Part shown: in pieces, positions 59,190 to 64,000 of the stretch | How positions within the stretch are numbered: position 1 is the first letter of the stretch | How the letters are laid out: each line of letters opens with the position of its first letter | From: Halobacillus andaensis | GTDB lineage: Bacteria; Bacillota; Bacilli; Bacillales; Halobacillaceae | Assembly: GCF_014636475.1 (NCBI RefSeq) | Contig: NZ_BMEL01000002.1 | Location: 620,001-684,000 of the forward strand | Reading direction: 5' to 3' | DNA length: 64,000 nucleotides | Translations under genes and position numbers: made by a program | The notes under the pieces: generated by a model | Seen by the model: only the letters and a program-made list of their open reading frames with translations | Told to the model about the DNA's origin: nothing | Databases searched by the model: none

Positions 59190-59363
59190 ATGATCAAAAA
59201 ACTATTAAAAGAATCACGCTCCTTCTTATTACTAGGACTCGTGATCATCGCTATGGCGACATTCAAACAAGTCGATACGATCAACGACGAAGACAAAACG
59301 TTTATCGAGAACTACAATACGGAACAAACGAATAATCAGGACGACACTCAAATCAGCAATTAA
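59190..59363 (+). CDS. pgsE: Poly-gamma-glutamate synthesis small protein PgsE/CapE
   Basis: 57 residues: MIKKLLKESRSFLLLGLVII then AMATFKQVDTINDEDKTFIE and a hydrophilic end. It has one membrane helix and the short acidic outer tail of PgsE (55 residues in B. subtilis), with an FxxVDxINDEDK stretch that fits the family. TAGGAGAGACC precedes the ATG, 12 bp after ggt. It is too short for common ORF cut-offs. Confidence 0.85.
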   Translation: MIKKLLKESRSFLLLGLVIIAMATFKQVDTINDEDKTFIENYNTEQTNNQDDTQISN

Positions 59364-59382
59364 CCAACAAGCTTAAGCGCCG

Positions 59383-59447
59383 GGTACCAGGTACTGAAAT
59401 TCACACTTGCCATTTTGCTCTTTTACAGCTTTTCGGTACCTGGTACC
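59383..59447. repeat. REP-like inverted doublet 8
   Basis: GGGTACCAGGTAC at 59382 and GGTACCTGGTACCC ending 59448 are exact copies 52 bp apart, in inverted orientation, 20 bp after the pgsE stop. The spacer carries CTGAAA / TTTTCGG-type complementary edges. Confidence 0.92.
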
Positions 59448-59526
59448 CTTATCAGTCTCCTTCCTTTCAATTGATCGAAATATTCAGTAAAATAGGCACT
59501 ACATTCAATAAAAGGTGGGATTCATT

Positions 59527-60186
59527 GTGAGTAATGAGGTACTTTACAAGAAGTCATATTTTTCAAGACTGCCGGAACTTGGCGACCTTACGCCGGAAGC
59601 ATTTAAAGCATTCGTCGCGTTTGATCAAAAGGCTGTAGCCCCTGGAGAACTTTCCACGAAACTAAAAGAGATTATTGCGATTGCTGTCGCCCACACAACG
59701 GGTTGTCCGTATTGCATTGACGTTCATGTCAATAATGCGAAGGATCAAAACGTGACGAAGGAAGAAATGAGCGAAAGCATCTTTGTCGCCACAGCGCTGA
59801 AAGCAGGGTCTGCCGCTGCGCACGGAGTGAATGCTCTTAATGCCTACGACTTTGGCTCAAATGATCATCTGTACAAAAAAGAATATTTTAATCGAATCAA
59901 AGAATTTACGGAGCTTTCAGGCGATGCGTTTCAAGGGTTTATGGATTTTGATAAAAAAGCGATGAAAGCAGGCGTTCTTTCAGCGAAGGAGAAAGAACTG
60001 ATTGCTGTTGCCGTTGCACATACAACGGGCTGTCCGTATTGCATAGACATTCATACGAAAGGAGCGAAAGAGCAAGGTGCTTCTAAAGAAGAAGTGGCGG
60101 AAAGTATTTTTGTAGCGACGGCGTTAAAAGCCGGATCGGCTCTCGCTCATTCGGTGAATGCACTAAATGCGTATGATAGTGAATAA
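59527..60186 (+). CDS. Tandem carboxymuconolactone decarboxylase/AhpD-fold protein
   Basis: 219 residues from GTG 59527 (AAAGGTGGG upstream). Two near-identical halves: YKKSYFSRLPEL and YKKEYFNRIKEF each begin a domain with HTTGCPYCIDVH or HTTGCPYCIDIH (CxxC plus His) and FVATALKAGSA. The AhpD family uses this CxxC for peroxide or redox reduction. A single family domain is about 110 residues, so this is a two-domain fusion where both active sites look intact. Stands alone between the two pgs clusters, with its own terminator. Confidence 0.87.
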   Translation: MSNEVLYKKSYFSRLPELGDLTPEAFKAFVAFDQKAVAPGELSTKLKEIIAIAVAHTTGCPYCIDVHVNNAKDQNVTKEEMSESIFVATALKAGSAAAHGVNALNAYDFGSNDHLYKKEYFNRIKEFTELSGDAFQGFMDFDKKAMKAGVLSAKEKELIAVAVAHTTGCPYCIDIHTKGAKEQGASKEEVAESIFVATALKAGSALAHSVNALNAYDSE

Positions 60187-60202
60187 TCGATGAAGATGTT
60201 TA

Positions 60203-60240
60203 AACCTCTATGTTGGAAAAACAACATAGAGGTTTTTGGT
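60203..60240 (+). terminator. Terminator of the AhpD-fold gene
   Basis: AACCTCTATGTTG and CAACATAGAGGTT arms, then TTTT. Confidence 0.9.
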
Positions 60241-60357
60241 TAGCCGGCATCCAATCATAAAGCGTTTTCTCAAGATATTCTTGATGAACAAGAAAAACTA
60301 GTATCGTCCGATTTCGTCATTTTTCGATTCCCTCTAAGTTACTTCTGCATACCGTGT

Positions 60358-60397
60358 GAAACCCATGATTAGAAGAACCCTAATCATGGGTTTTTGA
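60358..60397 (+). terminator. Orphan terminator hairpin
   Basis: AAACCCATGATTAG and CTAATCATGGGTTT arms then TTT, with no gene directly upstream. It may mark the end of a lost gene or an unseen small RNA. A 12-of-14 cre-like site lies at 60577. Confidence 0.6.
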
Positions 60398-60709
60398 CGT
60401 TTCGCCAAAACGCTGTTTTCACCTATAAGCGGTCCAATTCCGACCATAAATCCCACAAAAGAAAAGAAGAACACAGCCGAAACCTCGTACCACTTCAAAA
60501 GAACATTTTTCTAACAGTTACAATTAATAGCTTTCTAGTTTTATTCTTCCTGAATTATTTCACGATCGCTACAAAATGTAAGCGCTTCTGAAATATATTT
60601 TTTACACCTATGAAGGACCTTTCGATTAGTAGATTGATAGATAAGTAAGATCAAATTCCCGAATAAACGATTGACACTAGGAATTCCTTCATAGGAGGGT
60701 GGAATGCAT

Positions 60710-60832
60710 ATGGAAATAAAGGTAACCTCACCCATACATGTTGATAAAAACAGGGTATATATCCATAAAAAACCAAATCTAGTATGTAATAAAGATGATA
60801 TATATTTTAACCCATGTGTAACCCACAGGTAA
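60710..60832 (+). CDS. Possible 40-residue protein
   Basis: ATG 60710 with AGGAGGGT nine bases upstream opens a short frame MEIKVTSPIHVDKNRVYIHK ending NPCVTHR. Two cysteines, no signal or membrane helix. Only the ribosome site supports it. It lies in the 737-bp gap before the second pgsB, where I see no other gene. Confidence 0.35.
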   Translation: MEIKVTSPIHVDKNRVYIHKKPNLVCNKDDIYFNPCVTHR

Positions 60833-60934
60833 TTATCTTCTAGTATATTGGTCTGCGGATTAATGAATGTTTCTTTTTTGACAGGCTGTCATCCAAATAC
60901 ATGAAAGACGGAACATTTGCTACGGAGGTAAAAC

Positions 60935-62128
60935 ATGGTAGTTGAACTAAGCATCATTATTATTCTAGGTTTGATTGCTTTTTTCCTTGGCGCAAAGGAG
61001 AAGGTGAAGAACAACAAAAACATAGAAAGCATCCCGGTGCGGGTCAATGTCAATGGCATACGCGGAAAGTCGACGGTGACACGATTGATCACTGGGGTTC
61101 TGCAGAAGGCCGGCTACAAAACCGTCGGTAAAACGACAGGAACCGATGCGCGGATGCTGTACTGGTTTGATGCGCAGGAAGAGCCGATTCAGCGAAGGAT
61201 GGAAGGTCCAAACATCGGCGAACAGCGGAAGGTCCTCGATAAAACAGTCCAGTTAGAAGCGGATGCGCTCGTCAGTGAGTGCATGGCGGTGAAGCCGGAT
61301 TATCAGGTGATTTTCCAAAACGAGCTGCTGCAGGCGAATATCGGCCTGATCGTAAACGTGTTAGAGGATCACATGGATGTATTAGGACCGACGCTTGAGG
61401 AGGTTGCCGATTCATTTGGTGACGCGATCCCGTATGACGGAGATTTGATCGTCAATGAAAGTAAGTTTGTGCCTCACTTCAAAGAGATCGCAGAGCAACG
61501 TAATACGAAGGTGCACATATGTGATACATCACTCATTTCAGAAGATTTCTTGAAAAAATTCGAATACATGGTGTTCCCGGAAAACGCAGCGTTAGCGTTA
61601 GCAGTGGCGGATATTTTAGGGATTGATCACGAAACAGCGAAGCAGGGCATGCTTGAAGCGTGGCCGGATCCGGGGGCGATGCAGATTTTGCCGATTGGCG
61701 ACCCGCACAACCCGAGCTTTCTCGTCAATGGATTCTCCGCGAACGATCCGACCTCAACACTGAACATTTGGGAGCGCGTCAAGCAGCTGAGCTATCCGAC
61801 AGAAGAGCCCGTGATTATTATGAACTGCCGGGAGGACCGCGTCGATCGTACGGAGCAATTTGCGAAGCAGGTGCTGCCGCATCTTCCTTGTGAAACGTTA
61901 ATTTTAATGGGAGAGACGCCAGGGCCAATTCTTGATGCGTATAAAAAAGGCGCACTGCCTGTAAGGAACCTGCTGGATCTAGAAGGCTATGAAACCGAAG
62001 AAATTGTTCGCGTGCTTCAGCCATTCTTATCCGGTAAAACGATCTACGGGATTGGCAATATCCATGGAGGCGCAGAAGAACTAGTGACTCGACTGGAACA
62101 AAAGAAAATCATAAAAGGAACGGCATAG
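60935..62128 (+). CDS. pgsB: Poly-gamma-glutamate synthase PgsB/CapB (copy 2)
   Basis: 397 residues, homologous to copy 1 throughout: membrane helix ELSIIIILGLIAFFLGAKEK, P-loop NGIRGKSTVTRLITGVL, GTDARMLYWFDAQEEPIQRR, ECMAVKPDYQ, NVLEDHMDVLGPTLEE and MNCREDRVDRTEQFA. ACGGAGG precedes the ATG. Divergence from copy 1 is broad and mostly conservative, so both are likely active and this is not a recent duplicate. Confidence 0.96.
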   Translation: MVVELSIIIILGLIAFFLGAKEKVKNNKNIESIPVRVNVNGIRGKSTVTRLITGVLQKAGYKTVGKTTGTDARMLYWFDAQEEPIQRRMEGPNIGEQRKVLDKTVQLEADALVSECMAVKPDYQVIFQNELLQANIGLIVNVLEDHMDVLGPTLEEVADSFGDAIPYDGDLIVNESKFVPHFKEIAEQRNTKVHICDTSLISEDFLKKFEYMVFPENAALALAVADILGIDHETAKQGMLEAWPDPGAMQILPIGDPHNPSFLVNGFSANDPTSTLNIWERVKQLSYPTEEPVIIMNCREDRVDRTEQFAKQVLPHLPCETLILMGETPGPILDAYKKGALPVRNLLDLEGYETEEIVRVLQPFLSGKTIYGIGNIHGGAEELVTRLEQKKIIKGTA

Positions 62129-62141
62129 AAAGGAATTCATT

Positions 62142-62618
62142 ATGTTTGTATTTGATACTGGAGATGTATATTTAGCGTTAGTTGCTGGAATCGTTCTTAG
62201 TTTATTTTATACCGAGAAAACAGGCGTCCTGCCGGCGGGACTCGTCGTGCCGGGTTATATCGCCATGCTGTTTACGTTTCCTGTCAGCATTGCGGTCGTC
62301 TTTATGATCAGTTTCCTTACCTATTTAATTGTCATGAAGGTGATCGCGAAGTTCACGATCTTATACGGCCGCAGGAAATTTACGGCTATGTTAACCGTGG
62401 GCATCATTCTTAAAATCAGCTTTGATATGGCGGTCCCCGGTTTTTCAACCCCGGATATCGTCGACGGCATGATGGCGATCGGAGTTATAATCCCTGGATT
62501 GATCGCCAATACTATTCAAAAACAAGGGGTACTGCCGACAACAGCAAGTACACTGCTGCTTAGCGGCGTAACCTTTGGAATCGTAACCTTATCAAGTGTA
62601 ATCGGAGGAGGCATTTAA
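62142..62618 (+). CDS. pgsC: Poly-gamma-glutamate synthesis protein PgsC/CapC (copy 2)
   Basis: 158 residues: VYLALVAGIVLSLFYTEKTG, VLPAGLVVPGYIAMLF, FTILYGRRKFTAMLTVG and GVIIPGLIANTIQKQG. Nine residues longer than copy 1, mainly at the ends. AAAGGAATT before the ATG, 13 bp after pgsB2. Confidence 0.95.
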   Translation: MFVFDTGDVYLALVAGIVLSLFYTEKTGVLPAGLVVPGYIAMLFTFPVSIAVVFMISFLTYLIVMKVIAKFTILYGRRKFTAMLTVGIILKISFDMAVPGFSTPDIVDGMMAIGVIIPGLIANTIQKQGVLPTTASTLLLSGVTFGIVTLSSVIGGGI

Positions 62619-62619
62619 A

Positions 62620-62790
62620 ATGGAAGCGACTTTAAATTATAGAAAAAATAGACAATCCAAGAAAGAACCAAAATTAACCTTTAGCCAATGGGTGTTAAAA
62701 ACCATCAAACGCCATAAGAAAAGAACGACCACAGATGCTACGTTGGGATTAATCATTACTGCAGCTCTCTTTTTAATCAACCTGGTATAA
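62620..62790 (+). CDS. Mini-PgsA: PgsA N-terminal anchor without the enzyme domain
   Basis: 56 residues, starting 1 bp after the pgsC2 stop with GGAGGAGGC upstream. The stretch KLTFSQWVLKTIKRHKKR followed by a TLGLIITAALFLINL helix aligns with the PgsA1 start (KLNFKETLLKHSKWHKKR, then TLVAALIVMALIYPINYLL). The frame ends right after the membrane helix, so the whole outer metallophosphatase-like domain is absent. The stop is clean and the next gene begins 4 bp later, so it looks like a settled small gene, not a decaying remnant. Role is inferred as a minimal PgsBC partner. Confidence 0.75.
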   Translation: MEATLNYRKNRQSKKEPKLTFSQWVLKTIKRHKKRTTTDATLGLIITAALFLINLV

Positions 62791-62794
62791 TCCA

Positions 62795-64000
62795 ATGAAT
62801 AAAAACAAAACGTTCAACATTATACTCATCAGCTTGTTTATCATCATTCTCGTTTTGTTAAATATTAGGCAGAGTGGAATCATTGATGAACAAAACGCGG
62901 AGGACGATGATTATACGTTGAACGACACAGCTCCCGACGAAGAAGAGGTTGGCTCTTATGGTGTAACATCTGATAGTACGATTGCGACGGAAGTAGGCAT
63001 GAAAGTATTAGAACAAGGCGGAAACGCCGTTGATGCAGCAATAGCCGTAAGTTTTGTGTTAGGCGTCGGGGAGCCTTATGGGTCCGGGATCGGCGGAGGC
63101 GGAACGATGCTGATTCATCCGGAAAAAGGGAGCGACGAGTCGCCCGTCATCTATGATTATCGTGAAGTCGCCCCTGAGTCAGAGGAACTGCCGGACAGCG
63201 GTACAGGCGTCCCGGGATTTGTGCAAGGGATGTATGACGTGCACGATGATTTCGGAACGGTCGAGATGGAGCAGCTCATTGAGCCGTCGATTAATTTCGC
63301 CAGCAACGGCGTGACGGTTTCTGAAACCTTGCACAACCGGCTGAATGATGCCGAGTACCGCATGCCCGATTTAGATCATATGTATCCTGACGGTGAACCC
63401 ATTGAAGCGGGCGAAATCTTAAAGCAGCAGCAGCTGGCTGATACGCTTACAGCGATTAAGGAAGAAGGACCAGACGCTTTCTACACAGGGAAGCTAGCAG
63501 AACAAATAACCGATCAAGAAGATAAAATCAGCGAGGAAGATTTGGAGTCCTATGAAGTAGAAGTCTCAGAACCGATCGAAGGGCAGTTCGGCGACTATGA
63601 TGTATTAGCGCCGCCCCCGCCATCCGGAGGCATTATGCTATTGCAAAGTTTAGAAATGGCCGAGATGCTTCAAATCGAAGACACGAAGGATAAGCCAGTC
63701 GATTTTGCGATGATGATGGGCATGATAAATCGTGTCAGTTACAAAGACCGACTAGAAAAAGTCGGAGACCCAAGTTTCACAGAAGTCCCGACAAATGAGA
63801 TGCTCTCTGACGATCACATCAAGGATCTCGCATCGAATATTGAGGGCTCTGAGCTTTCCGATGAATACCGCTCGAACCTGGATTCTGACGCCGACTTAGA
63901 AGATCACGAGAACACGACCCATTTCGTCGTCGTCGATAAAGACGGCATGATGGTATCAGTCACGAATACGCTCAGTAACTTTTTCGGTTCCGGCGAGTAT
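62795..64000 (+). CDS. Gamma-glutamyltransferase, CapD/Ggt-like (copy 2), 3' end cut by window
   Basis: 402 codons are present and the frame stays open to the window end. N-terminal membrane anchor (FNIILISLFIIILVLLNI), then an acidic linker, EPYGSGIGGGGTMLIH, GTGVPGFVQGM, LAPPPPSGGIMLLQSLEM, the nucleophile-Thr motif HENTTHFVVVDKDGM and NTLSNFFGSGEY. Closely parallels copy 1 at 57516. ATG 62795 lies 4 bp after mini-pgsA; its ribosome site is weak (AACCTGG region), so translation may be coupled. Confidence 0.9.
   Translation, partial: MNKNKTFNIILISLFIIILVLLNIRQSGIIDEQNAEDDDYTLNDTAPDEEEVGSYGVTSDSTIATEVGMKVLEQGGNAVDAAIAVSFVLGVGEPYGSGIGGGGTMLIHPEKGSDESPVIYDYREVAPESEELPDSGTGVPGFVQGMYDVHDDFGTVEMEQLIEPSINFASNGVTVSETLHNRLNDAEYRMPDLDHMYPDGEPIEAGEILKQQQLADTLTAIKEEGPDAFYTGKLAEQITDQEDKISEEDLESYEVEVSEPIEGQFGDYDVLAPPPPSGGIMLLQSLEMAEMLQIEDTKDKPVDFAMMMGMINRVSYKDRLEKVGDPSFTEVPTNEMLSDDHIKDLASNIEGSELSDEYRSNLDSDADLEDHENTTHFVVVDKDGMMVSVTNTLSNFFGSGEY

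Noticed and set aside
60577-60590. cre site controlling the second pgs cluster
   Set aside because: 12 of 14 positions match, but it lies about 345 bp before pgsB2 with an unclear promoter; listed only as an observation.
62620-62790. mini-PgsA as a frameshifted pseudogene of full-length PgsA
   Set aside because: No PgsA outer-domain sequence follows in any frame; ggt2 starts 4 bp after the stop, so nothing is left to be shifted.

Overview
The window reads as the chromosome of a Gram-positive, endospore-forming, flagellated member of the Bacillaceae. Gene order follows the Bacillus subtilis rpoE-pyrG-spo0F-fba-tal-murAB-glpX-rho-rpmE-tdk / prfA-prmC-spoIIR-ywlC-mntP-ywlE-rpiB-ywlG-glyA-upp-mnaA / atp / ywmB-murAA-spoIID-spoIIQ-spoIIID-mbl-flhO-flhP-fabZ block almost gene for gene. 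Many proteins carry acidic tails or acidic surfaces, and there are two poly-gamma-glutamate clusters. This points to a moderate halophile such as Halobacillus or a close relative. The genus is inference; the family-level placement is well supported.

Layout. 1-0.75 kb: end of a fused acyl-CoA mutase (IcmF). 0.75-1.5 kb: gene-free repeats. 1.5-12.9 kb: rpoE, pyrG (with a G-start attenuator), spo0F, glycolysis and pentose-phosphate genes, murAB, glpX, rho, an L31 gene of the zinc-free type, tdk. 13-17.7 kb: a DDAH-like hydrolase, a sporulation lipoprotein, prfA-prmC, spoIIR. 17.65-17.77 kb: a six-member DnaA-box cluster in front of ywlC. 17.9-24.8 kb: ywlC to mnaA. 25-27.1 kb: a Vpr-like secreted subtilase. 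27.3-34.6 kb: the ten-gene atpZIBEFHAGDC operon. 35.3-43.9 kb: cell-wall, sporulation, Mbl and flagellar rod genes. 44-48.2 kb: a flavin monooxygenase/methyltransferase pair, fabZ and several very small genes, three of them absent from a 60-residue ORF scan. 49.2 kb: a lone HUH transposase of the REP-associated (RAYT) type. 50-54.4 kb: an RND adaptor/pump pair. 54.7-59.4 kb: pgsB-C-A-ggt-E. 60.9-64 kb: a second pgsB-C cluster with PgsA reduced to its membrane anchor, then a second ggt cut by the window end.

The most striking signal is a dispersed palindrome, GTACCWGGTAC. I count 31 exact and 2 one-mismatch copies in eight clusters, all in intergenic DNA, mostly just after terminators. Chance expectation for this 11-mer in 64 kb is about 0.03. 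Copies stand either about 28 bp apart in short arrays or about 53 bp apart as inverted doublets. The only transposase in the window, a RAYT at 49.2 kb, has arrays directly on both sides. I read this as a REP/RAYT-type system in a Bacillaceae chromosome.

Other items worth a look: four start regions within 5 kb where the Shine-Dalgarno lies in the 3' arm of a hairpin; a YwlE arginine phosphatase with a roughly 50-residue helical insert; structured repeats between rpmE and tdk with a fragment inside the atp operon; and two Spo0A-like boxes before the first pgsB. All functions are from reading the sequence; no database search was run.
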